From: Mucilaginibacter mallensis
GTDB taxonomy: Bacteria > Bacteroidota > Bacteroidia > Sphingobacteriales > Sphingobacteriaceae
Direction of reading: 5' to 3'
NCBI RefSeq assembly: GCF_900105165.1
Contig: NZ_LT629740.1
Coordinates: 4,154,001 to 4,218,000 of the forward strand
Length of the DNA: 64,000 nucleotides
Positions 41,101 through 50,639 of this stretch are shown here, one piece after another. The position numbers and the translations under genes were made by a program. Under the pieces are notes generated by a model, which was not told where the DNA came from, made no database searches, and saw only the letters and a program-made list of their open reading frames with translations. Position 1 is the first letter of the stretch, and the number at the start of each line of letters is the position of its first letter.

Positions 41101-41985
41101 ATGAAAAACTGTATATTACTGCTCGCTTGTTTTACCATGACTATTGCAAAAGCTCAAATACCAACCCCTATTCATTTATGGCCGCAAAACAGGCTCATTG
41201 ATACCGCAAACGGGCATAAACTAATTGAACATGATGCAACCAAAGCTACCGACAATAAACCTGGTGGCAAAGGTGTGATCCGCCTGGCCGATATCAGCGA
41301 CCCGACAATTACAATTTATGTGCCTAAAAACCCGAATGGTACAGCGGTGATTGTATGCCCAGGCGGTGGCTATGCCATATTAGCTCTGGATTTGGAAGGA
41401 ACAGAGATCTGCACCTGGCTAAACTCTATAGGTGTTACTGCTGTCCTATTAAAATACAGGGTTCCGGCTCCCGGAGGCAAGTTAAGGTATGAATTGCCTT
41501 TACAGGATGCGCAACGGGCACTGGGATTGGTAAGGTACAACGCCGCTAAATGGAATATCAAGCCGGATCATATCGGCATATTAGGCTTTTCGGCCGGAGG
41601 GCATCTTACCGCTGCTTTAAGTAATAACAATACACAAAGAACATATCTAAAGGTTGATGCTGCCGATGCTGTAAACTGCCGGCCTGATTTTGCGGTACTA
41701 ATATATCCTGCTTATTTAAAAAGTAACGCCGACCCAGCAAAACTTGCCCCCGAGGTACAGGTAACAGACAATACCCCACCAACGTTTATTGTACAAACCG
41801 AGGACGACCCCATTGATGTACAAAATGCCTTAACCTATTATTCTGAACTTAAAAATTTCAAAGTGCCCTCTGAAATACACCTGTACCCCAAAGGCGGGCA
41901 CGGCTACGGCATGAGAATAACAGAGGGTGATTTAGCAGGATATCCCAAACTATTACAAAATTGGTTGTTCAACACTACTTTTTAA
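41101..41985 (+). CDS. Secreted alpha/beta-hydrolase (esterase, BD-FAE/acetyl-xylan esterase-like)
   Basis: The 294 residues have a signal peptide (ending TIAKA) and an alpha/beta-hydrolase fold: AVIVCPGGGYAILALDLEGT (oxyanion HGG-like loop PGGGY), the catalytic Ser in ILGFSAGGHLTAAL (about 163), the Asp in VQTEDDPIDV and His in LYPKGGHGYGMR. The pattern is that of the carbohydrate esterases often found beside glycosidases, but the substrate is unknown. It is divergent from metE. Confidence 0.88.
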   Translation: MKNCILLLACFTMTIAKAQIPTPIHLWPQNRLIDTANGHKLIEHDATKATDNKPGGKGVIRLADISDPTITIYVPKNPNGTAVIVCPGGGYAILALDLEGTEICTWLNSIGVTAVLLKYRVPAPGGKLRYELPLQDAQRALGLVRYNAAKWNIKPDHIGILGFSAGGHLTAALSNNNTQRTYLKVDAADAVNCRPDFAVLIYPAYLKSNADPAKLAPEVQVTDNTPPTFIVQTEDDPIDVQNALTYYSELKNFKVPSEIHLYPKGGHGYGMRITEGDLAGYPKLLQNWLFNTTF

Positions 41986-42081
41986 AAAGAGCATCCATCC
42001 CTCAACGGCTTTTACAACTATTTACGCTATGAATCAAATAATTATATAAACTTAACACTATATTTATTGTTAAGTTTATAT

Positions 42082-44526
42082 ATGCCTGCCTGGTTAAAAA
42101 CATCACTAAAAATTATTGGGGCTTTACTGCTGCTGATCATCCTGATATTAGTGGGCTTATCCATATATGTTTCCAGTCATAAAGAAAAGGTGCTTACTCA
42201 GCTTACCCAGAAGCTTAATGAAAACCTGAATGGTAAAATAAACGTTGGCAGTATTGAGACCTCATTTTTTACCAGTTTCCCCGATTTTGCACTCACCTTA
42301 AAAAATGTATCATTAAAAGATAAACAATGGGCGCAGCACCACCATACATTGCTTGATGCCAAAAGCTTTGATGTTGTTGTTAATACTGCCGCCTTATTAA
42401 AAGGCACCATTAGTGTTGAACATATTGATATTAACGGTGCCAGCGTTGATCTTTATACCGATAGTACAGGATACAGCAATACTTCCATCTTCAAAAAGAG
42501 CAGTACCAAAAAAGATAATAAAAGCAAAGGCAGTTCATCTGCCGAGCTGGGCAAGTTCAGCCTCAAAAATGTAAACTTTATTATCGACGATCAGAAGGCT
42601 AAAAAACTTTTCAGCTTTGCCGTAAGTGAGTTGAGGGCCAAAATGGATTTTCCCGATAGTGGATGGACCGCTAATCTGCATCTGAATGTGCTGGCTAAAA
42701 GCATGGCTTTTAGCACCAGTCATGGTAGTTTTATAAAAGACAAGGTGCTTGGTGGCGATCTGGCGGCAGGCTACAATCAAAAAACCGGGAATATTAATGT
42801 AACATCCAGCAATTTCACCATAGGCGGTGATGATTTTGGCATAATTGCACGCTTTGCTGTAGGTAAAAAACCGGCAAGCTTTCTTTTTCACATCACCGCG
42901 CCCCAGTTGTTATGGTCGCATGCCTCGCAATTGGTTACGCCAAATATTTCGCTCAAGCTTAATATGTTTAATATGGATTCCCCTATCGGTGTCGACGCTA
43001 AAATAGCGGGCAGCTTTAGTGGTGGCGGCGACCCGTACCTGTATATAACTGCCGACGTAAACCATAACAGGCTCACCATCCCAGGTAGTGTTATTGATGA
43101 TTGCAGCTTTAAAGGCGTGTTCAATAACACCTATGCCAAAGGCAAGGAAAACGGCGACGAAAATTCTATTATCCGCCTGGCCCACTTAACAGGCACTTAT
43201 AACCATATACCATTTGCCATAGATACCGGTAGCATTATTAACCTTATTAAGCCTATAGCAGCAGGTAATTTCAGGGCTAATTTCCCCGCTGCTGATCTTA
43301 ATTATTTATTGGCTGGCGTAACAAAATTCAATAGCGGTACGGCAGAAATGGCACTGCGCTTTAATGCCGATATTGTTAATTACAGGATAAACAAACCCAT
43401 ATTTGCAGGTCATATCAATTTAAAAAATTCCGATATCGTATACGTGCCCCGTAACCTTACCTTTAGAAACACCTCTTTGTCGCTCGATTTTACCAATAAC
43501 AACCTTATATTAAATAATATCCGCCTCCAAAGCGGCAAAAGCATTGTATTGATGCAAGGCCGCATAGATAATTTCCTAAACCTGTATTACAATGCCCCTG
43601 AGAAAATACTGGTAAACTGGCAGATTAATAGTCCGCAACTTTATCTAGGTGAGTTTTTAGGATTTTTGAACAGCAAGCATTCGGCGGCGATAGTTTCTGT
43701 AAAAGCTAAACAAACAAACCCAGCCAACAGTGGCAATGTTGTTAAACAGTTAAGTGTAGCCTTAAACAAAGCAAAAGCTACCATGCATATAAGGGCTGCA
43801 AATGTGCATTACTTTAAATTTTTGGCTACTGATGCCACCGCCGACCTGCATTTTTCAAAAGATGGGCTTCAACTGAACAATGTGAGCCTTAAACATGCAG
43901 GTGGTTCATTAAAAATGGATGCCGCCCTGGTACAGGGTAATACGCAGAACCACTTTACGGTAAATACCACCATTTCAAAGGTTAATGTGCGCGAGTTTTT
44001 TTATGCCTTTGATAGTTTCGGGTTAAAAGATCTTACCGACCAAAATCTGAAAGGCTTTTTATCGGCAAAGGCAAACATCAGCGGGCTGGTAAATAATGCA
44101 GGTGCGCTTGTGCCCGGATCAGTTGATGGCACAATGGATATTAACTTACAAAATGGCGTGTTAATAAATTATCAGCCGCTGATAAGCATCGGTAAATTTG
44201 CCTTTCCATTCCGTAACCTGCATAATATATCTATACCCTTACTCGATGCGCACTTTGAGATCCACAACCGCATGGTAACCATCCATCCCTTCCAGATCAC
44301 CTCAAGCCTAATCAATGCTGATGTCGCCGGAGTTTACGGATTAACAAACGGAACGGATATCACTATTGATATTCCTTTAAGAGACCCGGGCAAGGATTCA
44401 ACCATTACCGATGCTGCTGAACGTGCCAAAAAACGGAATAAAGGTATAGTAGTACACCTGCGTGCTAAGGATGATGGGACAGGAAAAGTAAAAATAGGTC
44501 GTAATAGGGATAAAAAACTGTTGTAA
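42082..44526 (+). CDS. AsmA/TamB-like envelope protein
   Basis: The 814-residue protein has an N-terminal membrane anchor (MPAWLKTSLKIIGALLLLII), then a long periplasmic beta-rich region typical of AsmA family (LTQKLNENLNGKINVGSIET, SFPDFALTLKNVSLKDKQWA, and a C-terminal AsmA_2-like VDGTMDINLQNGVLINYQPL). It is a candidate lipid-transport bridge or outer-membrane assembly protein. The start at ATG 42082 is used instead of an in-frame TTG 42067. The downstream terminator is shared with the convergent DUF6515 gene. Confidence 0.88.
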   Translation: MPAWLKTSLKIIGALLLLIILILVGLSIYVSSHKEKVLTQLTQKLNENLNGKINVGSIETSFFTSFPDFALTLKNVSLKDKQWAQHHHTLLDAKSFDVVVNTAALLKGTISVEHIDINGASVDLYTDSTGYSNTSIFKKSSTKKDNKSKGSSSAELGKFSLKNVNFIIDDQKAKKLFSFAVSELRAKMDFPDSGWTANLHLNVLAKSMAFSTSHGSFIKDKVLGGDLAAGYNQKTGNINVTSSNFTIGGDDFGIIARFAVGKKPASFLFHITAPQLLWSHASQLVTPNISLKLNMFNMDSPIGVDAKIAGSFSGGGDPYLYITADVNHNRLTIPGSVIDDCSFKGVFNNTYAKGKENGDENSIIRLAHLTGTYNHIPFAIDTGSIINLIKPIAAGNFRANFPAADLNYLLAGVTKFNSGTAEMALRFNADIVNYRINKPIFAGHINLKNSDIVYVPRNLTFRNTSLSLDFTNNNLILNNIRLQSGKSIVLMQGRIDNFLNLYYNAPEKILVNWQINSPQLYLGEFLGFLNSKHSAAIVSVKAKQTNPANSGNVVKQLSVALNKAKATMHIRAANVHYFKFLATDATADLHFSKDGLQLNNVSLKHAGGSLKMDAALVQGNTQNHFTVNTTISKVNVREFFYAFDSFGLKDLTDQNLKGFLSAKANISGLVNNAGALVPGSVDGTMDINLQNGVLINYQPLISIGKFAFPFRNLHNISIPLLDAHFEIHNRMVTIHPFQITSSLINADVAGVYGLTNGTDITIDIPLRDPGKDSTITDAAERAKKRNKGIVVHLRAKDDGTGKVKIGRNRDKKLL

Positions 44527-44580
44527 AAGCATAAACCTCTCATTGCGGTTTTCTATTTGAAGTTTCAAATTAGTATAAAA

Positions 44581-44617
44581 AGAAAGCCCGACAAATATGC
44601 CGGACTTTCTTTTTTTA
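44581..44617. terminator. Bidirectional terminator
   Basis: AGAAAGCCCGAC and GCCGGACTTTCT pair with two wobble or mismatch pairs around AAATAT, followed by TTTTTTT. It lies between the convergent AsmA-like and DUF6515 genes. Confidence 0.85.
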
Positions 44618-44650
44618 TGTATAAACTATACAATTCAATTGTTACTGAAT

Positions 44651-45595
44651 TTAATTCACTGCTTCTACATCAACTACCTCATATACATTCTGCCCATTCT
44701 GCTGTATTGGCTGATAATAAGTGTCGCCAACCTGTACATAGGTTACATCGCCCATTTTTACTTCCTTACCACCTGCAGGCATATTAGTAATTATAGTTCC
44801 TGCTGTAGGCGGCACAACTCTATAGCCAGCTGATTCCCTTTCGTAATAAGTGCCGCCGTAGTAATAATTATTAACGGTTGTGCCCCCCGAACCACTTACT
44901 GTCACCGTTTGATATCCCGGCGGTAGCGTTGTAATTACAGCCCCAACCGGCGCCTGTACTACAGTATAACCTCCGTTTGATGGTGCATAATAAACACCCT
45001 GATCATAATGATAATGATGACTTTCAACACTTACTATTATAGCGGTTGTAGCAATTGCAGCTATAAAAAAGCCCCATGGATGATATGAAGGTCCCCAATA
45101 ATAAGGACGGTATGGATGGTAAAAATATGGGTGATAGCTATAATACCTGCGGCCGCCATAAATACGCGGAGGCCTTGTATACGGGCGATATACATTGCGC
45201 CTTACAGCTACTACTCTATGGCCATTATTATAACCTGGTCTATGCACACTTCCCCCGGGCCTATGTCCGGTTGATGGCCGGTGCGGACCTGTTGAATGGC
45301 CAGGCGATGGTCTGCTTGGAGTAGGCCTGCTTGGTGACGGCCGCTGCGGGCCTGGTGAATGACCCGGTGACGGGCGACTTGGTGTTGGCCTGCTTGGCGA
45401 CGGCCGCTGCGGACTTGGTGAATGACCCGGCGATGGACGACTTGGTGATGGACGTTGCGGACTAGGTTTTGAATGCCCTCCTCCGCTATTACCCCCTTTT
45501 CTTTGCGCGAAAACGCTTGTTACTGTACCCAATACAAATAACAGCATTAACGCCAGTATCCTTGTATGCCGGTATTTTTGATAGTTGTTTTTCAT
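44651..45595 (-). CDS. DUF6515 family secreted protein with Pro/Ser/Arg repeat region
   Basis: The 314-residue protein has a signal peptide (MKNNYQKYRHTRILALMLLF, cleavage near SVFAQ). A low-complexity basic region (about 33-110) is a tandem repeat built on RPSPSRPSPGHSP, then RPTPSRPSPGHSPGPQ. A Tyr/His-rich segment (YYSYHPYFYHPYRPYYWGPS), one hydrophobic helix (FFIAAIATTAIIVS) and a C-terminal domain with GTIITNMPAGGKEVKMGDVT follow. I recognise the C-terminal part as DUF6515. A role in the envelope or cell surface is likely but unproven. The ATG 45595 starts the signal peptide; the frame upstream to 45691 is not coding. Confidence 0.75.
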   Translation of the reverse strand: MKNNYQKYRHTRILALMLLFVLGTVTSVFAQRKGGNSGGGHSKPSPQRPSPSRPSPGHSPSPQRPSPSRPTPSRPSPGHSPGPQRPSPSRPTPSRPSPGHSTGPHRPSTGHRPGGSVHRPGYNNGHRVVAVRRNVYRPYTRPPRIYGGRRYYSYHPYFYHPYRPYYWGPSYHPWGFFIAAIATTAIIVSVESHHYHYDQGVYYAPSNGGYTVVQAPVGAVITTLPPGYQTVTVSGSGGTTVNNYYYGGTYYERESAGYRVVPPTAGTIITNMPAGGKEVKMGDVTYVQVGDTYYQPIQQNGQNVYEVVDVEAVN

Positions 45596-45856
45596 AAAAT
45601 CATTCTTATTTATTTTATAGAGGAACTTTATTAATTCAGGAGACGAATACTTGGTTAGGTAATATACTTTTAAAATGAGCAAAGTACACACATTATATAA
45701 ACCGTGAATACTTTAAAAAAGGGCATTATAGTAGTAAATATAAATGATTATTCTTTTAAAAAATAAAAATGACTGACTAATAATTAATTGATATAGATAT
45801 GTTACGTTCAAGGATATGCTATGGGTATAACCTAAACTATCCAGTTCATCAAAAAC

Positions 45857-47725
45857 TTATTGCATAACCAGTAACACAATCTTGCTCCCTGCACCAGCCG
45901 ACATATACACCCGGATATTAGATTTTACAAAATCGGTATCCCGGGCATGATAAATGTCGATAAACTGCTGCGGGTTCCGATCCGCTATCGGGAACCAGCT
46001 GCTTTGTATTTGTACCATTATCCGGTGGCTTTTTTTAAAGGTGTGGGCAATGTCATTCAGCGTATATTTCACTTCGGTAACTTTGCCCGGCACAAATGCC
46101 TCGGGCTTACTTAAACTATTGCGGTAACGGCCCCTTATAATATCTCCGCGAACCAACATTTCATAACCATTCATAATATATTTATCCGTATCACTGTATT
46201 TAAAATTATCCGGAAAAACATCAATCAGCTTCACCACAAAATCAGCATCAGTGGTTGATAAGCTAACCATCAGGTCTGCATTCAGCGGACCGGCAAGTGT
46301 CATATCCTTGGTCAAGGTATCCGTTTCAAAAGTTAAAACATCCGTGCGCGTAGCTGCGAAGCGCTGATCATCATCCATATACTCAGCCGTCCGGTTTTTG
46401 TGTATCCCATCGGTGTAAGGCACCGGCTTAGCCGGGTCGCTGGTATATTCCTCGTAACTATTACTTACCTGTGGTTGAGTAAATAATAACTTGCCCCCTT
46501 TGTGCAGATATAAATCTGTCGGCTTAATACCTTTAGGCGGCCATTGCTTCAGTTTATGCCATTTATTCTCCCCGGTAAAAAACACGGTAGCTTCGGCAAG
46601 TGAGTCGGCAGAACCTATTCCTTTTAAGTAGTAATTGAAAAATGGCAGCTCTATATTTTCTTCATACCACTCGCTGGTATTGCTACCAAACTGGATATTG
46701 CCAAGGTTATAACCATCCATACTACTCCCCCATTGCCCATGCCGCCAGGGGCCAAATACAAATTTATTATTGTTTTTAGCCTTGGTTTCAATAGCCTTGT
46801 ACAGGTTTAAGGCGCCAAAACAATCCTCAGCATCAAACAAACCACCAACAACCAGGCTTGCTGTACCCTCTGGTATCCGGCCGGCATAATTACGGTCATT
46901 ACGGGCAATCCACCAACTATCGTAATTGGGATGTGCTACCAAATCATTCCAGAAAGCAATCCCCCTATCATTAGCGATTCTTGTAAAGTTTGGAAATGCC
47001 CCTGTTGTTAAATAATATCCATAAGCGTCATCTGTTCCATCGGTTAATGGCGGTGCATCAACAGTTGTAGGTTTAGGGCGGGGGTATCCGAAACCCGAAC
47101 GTACAAAAAAACCAAACATATCCATCAACATAAAAGCACCATTATGATGAATATCATCGCCCATAAACCAATCGGTAACCGGTGCCTGCGGACTAATCGC
47201 TTTTAGCGCTTTATGCCCGCTCAGGCCCGCCATAGTTGTATAAAAGCCACCATATGATGTTCCCAAGGCACCTACTTTGCCATTGTTGCCGGGTATATTT
47301 TTTATCAACCAGTCGATGGTATCATACGTATCGCTGGCTTCGTCCACATCTTTGTTTGTTTTTTTGTTGGGGATAAACGGGCGTATGTTCACAAATTCGC
47401 CATCGCTCATATACCGGCCCCTTACGTCCTGCAATACTACAATATACCCCTCTTTAAAATAGTCCTTAACATAAACTTTCCAAAAAGAGATCCATTCCTT
47501 GCCGTATGGCGCACAGGAGTACGGTGTACGTAATATTAAAATTGGATGTGTTTTTTCAATACTGTCCTTCGGCATGTAAACCGATGTGAAAAGCCTTGCT
47601 TTATCACGCATTGGCACATATAATTCCTTTTTTAAATAATGATCTACTATCCAAGCCGAATCAATGTTTTGGGCAAATGATAGTAAAGGGAAGAACAAGA
47701 AGATGAGATAAATGTATTTGCGCAT
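45857..47725 (-). CDS. CocE/NonD family (X-Pro dipeptidyl-peptidase-like) hydrolase
   Basis: The 622-residue exported enzyme has a signal peptide (MRKYIYLIFLFFPLLSFAQ). The N-terminal alpha/beta-hydrolase domain (about 35-380) has the Ser in VGALGTSYGGFYTTM (about 166), EDCFGALNLYKA (Asp region) and the catalytic-type His in FGPWRHGQWGSS. A C-terminal jelly roll (about 400-610) shows PADLMVSLSTTDADFVVKLI-like text (NADLMVSLSTTDADFVVKLI). The family includes alpha-amino acid ester hydrolases and X-Pro peptidases; substrate is not known. The start at ATG 47725 begins the signal peptide. Confidence 0.9.
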   Translation of the reverse strand: MRKYIYLIFLFFPLLSFAQNIDSAWIVDHYLKKELYVPMRDKARLFTSVYMPKDSIEKTHPILILRTPYSCAPYGKEWISFWKVYVKDYFKEGYIVVLQDVRGRYMSDGEFVNIRPFIPNKKTNKDVDEASDTYDTIDWLIKNIPGNNGKVGALGTSYGGFYTTMAGLSGHKALKAISPQAPVTDWFMGDDIHHNGAFMLMDMFGFFVRSGFGYPRPKPTTVDAPPLTDGTDDAYGYYLTTGAFPNFTRIANDRGIAFWNDLVAHPNYDSWWIARNDRNYAGRIPEGTASLVVGGLFDAEDCFGALNLYKAIETKAKNNNKFVFGPWRHGQWGSSMDGYNLGNIQFGSNTSEWYEENIELPFFNYYLKGIGSADSLAEATVFFTGENKWHKLKQWPPKGIKPTDLYLHKGGKLLFTQPQVSNSYEEYTSDPAKPVPYTDGIHKNRTAEYMDDDQRFAATRTDVLTFETDTLTKDMTLAGPLNADLMVSLSTTDADFVVKLIDVFPDNFKYSDTDKYIMNGYEMLVRGDIIRGRYRNSLSKPEAFVPGKVTEVKYTLNDIAHTFKKSHRIMVQIQSSWFPIADRNPQQFIDIYHARDTDFVKSNIRVYMSAGAGSKIVLLVMQ

Positions 47726-47871
47726 AATAGGTATTACACTAATATAATTACAAAAAACAAGATCCACTATATCCAATTATAATTTTGATTCATCCCCCCT
47801 TATTAAATCCCAATCTCCCTTCGTAAATCCCCATGCTGTCATAAAAATGCCATAAATCAAAACCAACATTT

Positions 47872-47903
47872 AAAACATATGTTTTAATCAAACGATTGAT
47901 TAA
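47872..47903. promoter_or_regulatory. Two palindromes in the efflux pump promoter, probable TetR operators
   Basis: AAAACATATGTTTT (47872-47885) is a perfect 14-bp palindrome. TTAATCAAACGATTGATTAA (47884-47903) is a 20-bp palindrome except for the bases around the central CG. The right end overlaps TAATTTTG (47901-47908), a consensus -7 box, so a bound repressor would block transcription of the pump. Confidence 0.7.
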
Positions 47904-47940
47904 TTTTGTCCCATTATTTACTACTCATAAGATTAATAAA

Positions 47941-49488
47941 ATGGCCGAAACAGGATTAAAAAAATGGATCATCACCATTACTGTAATTACAGCGTCGCTC
48001 CTTGAACTCATTGACACCACTATCGTAAACGTTTCCCTCCCCCAGATACAAGGAAACTTGGGTGCAACTTTAACTGATGCTGCCTGGGTAGTCACCGGCT
48101 ATAGCGTAGCCAACGTAATTATTTTACCCATGACCGGCTGGTTGGGTAGCTTTTTCGGGCGCAAGCAATATTTTTTGACCTCAATTATTGTATTTACCAT
48201 CGCATCATTTTTATGCGGTAATGCACATAGCCTCACCGAATTAATAGGCTTTCGTATATTACAGGGTATTGCCGGTGGCGGTTTAATATCTACCGCACAA
48301 GCTATATTATTAGATACCTGGCCACCTGAGCAGGTTGGTACAGCTACAGCATTATTTGGCCTCGGTGCTATCGTGGGCCCTACTATCGGCCCAACTATTG
48401 GTGGTTATATTACCGACCACGCCGCATGGCGCTGGATCTTTTATGTGAACATACCGGTTGGATGTTTAGCAGCTACCTGTACCTACCTGTTTGTAAAGGT
48501 AACGCCAAGCACAGGCAAGGGCAACCCTATCGATTGGTGGGGAATTGCTTTACTCGCCGTTTCAGTAGGTAGCCTGCAAACTATACTGGAGAAAGGCGAA
48601 GATGACGATTGGTTCTCGGCCACCTATATCATCGTATTAACAGTTACCGCGGTAATAGGCCTCCTGTTATTTATATGGAGAGAGCTAAGTACCGAATTTC
48701 CCATTGTAAATTTCAAGATCATGCGGCATCGTAGTTTTGCAGCAGGGATGGTAACTTCCTTTGTATTGGGCGTGGGCTTGTATGGATCTACATTTGTGTT
48801 CCCGGTATTCTGTCAAAGTTTATTAGGGTTTTCGGCCCAGCAAACAGGTGAAGTATTGTTCCCTGGTGGTATGTTTACCGTAGCATTGATGCCAATAGTG
48901 GGTATCATGCTTAATAAGGGTGTGCCTGCCCAGTTAATGGCTGCTGTTGGCATGATCCTCTTTTATATATTTTCGTTAATGCTGAGCCACTCTACCCTGG
49001 CTACTGGAACTACTGATTTCTTTTGGCCTTTGGCGATAAGGGGCCTGGGATTAGCATTGCTTTTTGTTCCCTTAACTACATTGGCTATCGGTGGTTTAAA
49101 AGGACAGGAGATCGGTCAGGGTGCAGGTTTAAATAATATGATGCGCCAGTTAGGCGGTTCATTTGGTATTGCAGGCCTAACCACCATGATCCATGTTCGC
49201 CAGGCAATGCACCGTAATAACCTTTTAGATAGCATCAACCCTTATAACTCTTATTTTACCGACAGGTACAACAGCTATGTCCAGGCATTTGTTGCCAAAG
49301 GGCAAACTGTTTCAGATGCTGCGCGATCTGCTTATGCAGCAATAGATGGCACTGTTAACAGGCAAAGTTTATTGCTTACCTATAATGATGCTTACTGGAT
49401 AGTTGGTATAGTGATGCTTTGCGCCATCCCGGTAGTATTCTTAGCACCTTTTAAGAAAGGACAAAAAGCAGTTGCAGATTCCCATTAA
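47941..49488 (+). CDS. DHA2 family major facilitator efflux transporter (EmrB/QacA type)
   Basis: The 515-residue inner-membrane proton antiporter has about 14 segments and the DHA2 signatures LELIDTTIVNVSLPQIQGNL (motif D1 region), GWLGSFFGRKQYFLTSIIVF (motif A) and FGLGAIVGPTIGPTIGGYIT (motif C). Drugs or toxic compounds are the usual substrates; the actual substrate is unknown. It lacks a neighbouring EmrA adaptor. The TetR gene follows 60 bp downstream and operators lie in its promoter. ATG 47941 is used rather than the frame from 47896, since the latter would run through the operator. Confidence 0.93.
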   Translation: MAETGLKKWIITITVITASLLELIDTTIVNVSLPQIQGNLGATLTDAAWVVTGYSVANVIILPMTGWLGSFFGRKQYFLTSIIVFTIASFLCGNAHSLTELIGFRILQGIAGGGLISTAQAILLDTWPPEQVGTATALFGLGAIVGPTIGPTIGGYITDHAAWRWIFYVNIPVGCLAATCTYLFVKVTPSTGKGNPIDWWGIALLAVSVGSLQTILEKGEDDDWFSATYIIVLTVTAVIGLLLFIWRELSTEFPIVNFKIMRHRSFAAGMVTSFVLGVGLYGSTFVFPVFCQSLLGFSAQQTGEVLFPGGMFTVALMPIVGIMLNKGVPAQLMAAVGMILFYIFSLMLSHSTLATGTTDFFWPLAIRGLGLALLFVPLTTLAIGGLKGQEIGQGAGLNNMMRQLGGSFGIAGLTTMIHVRQAMHRNNLLDSINPYNSYFTDRYNSYVQAFVAKGQTVSDAARSAYAAIDGTVNRQSLLLTYNDAYWIVGIVMLCAIPVVFLAPFKKGQKAVADSH

Positions 49489-49525
49489 TACCGAAATTAT
49501 ATAGTTGAAATGTGCTGTGAATAAT

Positions 49526-49533
49526 TAAATTTG
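49526..49533 (+). promoter_or_regulatory. -7 box of the tetR gene
   Basis: TTG at 49505-49507, 18 bases, then TAAATTTG at 49526-49533, 15 bases before the ATG. The regulator can thus be expressed separately from the pump. Confidence 0.6.
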
Positions 49534-49547
49534 AGAACAAATTAATT

Positions 49548-50156
49548 ATGGTAACAGCAGAAATATCAACCGAAGAAAAAATTATAGAGGCAGCCAGGAT
49601 GATCTTTACAAAAAAAGGATTCCTGGCTACTACAGTCCGAGACATTGCTGCCGAGGCTGATATTAATGTAGCATCGGTTAATTATTACTTCCGCAGTAAG
49701 GAAAAATTGTTTGCCGTAATTATGGATGAGGTGATAAAGAAACTCTTTGATAAAATAGAGCCCGTATTAAACGATGAAAGTACTTCCCTATCAACCAAAA
49801 TAGAGATCTGCGTTGGTTATTATATAGACCAGGTATTAGAAAACCCCGACTTCCCTTTCTTTATGGTGAACGAGGTAATGGCCGGCACAACCAAACTACC
49901 CATGATCGCCAATCTGCGATTGTTAATCAATTCCTATTTTGCCAAACAGCTCCGGGCGCTGCAAACCAATGGCAGTATCAAGTTCCAGCCTGTTCACTTA
50001 ATATGGAATATTTCGGGTATGATCATGTTCCCATTCCTGGCCCGCCCCCAAATATTAGAGGCCGGATATTTTAATGCTGATGAATTTTATAACTTAATGC
50101 AGGAACGTAAAAAACTCATTCCCATTTGGCTAAAAGGGATGATGAATATTTTATAA
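49548..50156 (+). CDS. TetR/AcrR family transcriptional regulator
   Basis: The 202 residues have an N-terminal DNA-binding domain (about 8-60: EKIIEAARMIFTKKGFLATT, the recognition helix region DIAAEADINVASVNYYFRSK) and a C-terminal ligand-binding helical domain. The general pattern is CerR/AcrR-like. It lies just downstream of the DHA2 pump on the same strand and most likely represses it through the palindromes at 47872-47903. Confidence 0.93.
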   Translation: MVTAEISTEEKIIEAARMIFTKKGFLATTVRDIAAEADINVASVNYYFRSKEKLFAVIMDEVIKKLFDKIEPVLNDESTSLSTKIEICVGYYIDQVLENPDFPFFMVNEVMAGTTKLPMIANLRLLINSYFAKQLRALQTNGSIKFQPVHLIWNISGMIMFPFLARPQILEAGYFNADEFYNLMQERKKLIPIWLKGMMNIL

Positions 50157-50194
50157 TCAGGCCAGAGCGTTAAGCAATCCGTCTTATCGGTATA

Positions 50195-50560
50195 TCATAT
50201 ATTCTGGGCAAACGGATGTTTAAGAAATATTAATAACAACGGAATAAGCAAAAAGGGTATTTCAATAAGGGCTGGTTTAAATTCACCTGCTTTAAGAAAC
50301 AAAACCATCAGCAATAAAATTACAGCAGCATTTATTATATTCCCTACTACAAATGTTTGCGGTACCAGTATTAGCAACGCGCTTAATATGCTTAATACCG
50401 AAATAACTTTTGATACACCCTGGCTCAAATTTATTTTGGCAAACAGGTCTGCTTCGGGCCCGGTGTCACCCGGTTTCATGGTTAAGCCTTGCCAACCGTG
50501 TTTAATACCCATAAATGCTGTAAAGAGAATGAGCGCACCGCTAATTAATTTAATGATCAT
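50195..50560 (-). CDS. DoxX-like small membrane protein
   Basis: The 121-residue protein has four hydrophobic segments: MIIKLISGALILFTAFMGIK, VSKVISVLSILSALLILVPQ, NIINAAVILLLMVLFLK and LIEIPFLLIPLLLIFL. The pattern and size match DoxX-like/SURF-type membrane proteins, with unknown function. It is 79 bp downstream of the AraC-type gene on the same strand, so the two may be co-transcribed. Confidence 0.75.
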   Translation of the reverse strand: MIIKLISGALILFTAFMGIKHGWQGLTMKPGDTGPEADLFAKINLSQGVSKVISVLSILSALLILVPQTFVVGNIINAAVILLLMVLFLKAGEFKPALIEIPFLLIPLLLIFLKHPFAQNI

Positions 50561-50639
50561 GATACCTTGATTTTAATATACAAAGCTATATCCCTATAAG
50601 CACCGATGTTTACAAACATCAATCCATTGTTTATCAAAT

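Noticed and set aside
44597..44833. Short membrane-like frames near 44557-44833
   Set aside because: They overlap the terminator and the antisense of the DUF6515 gene; no independent support.
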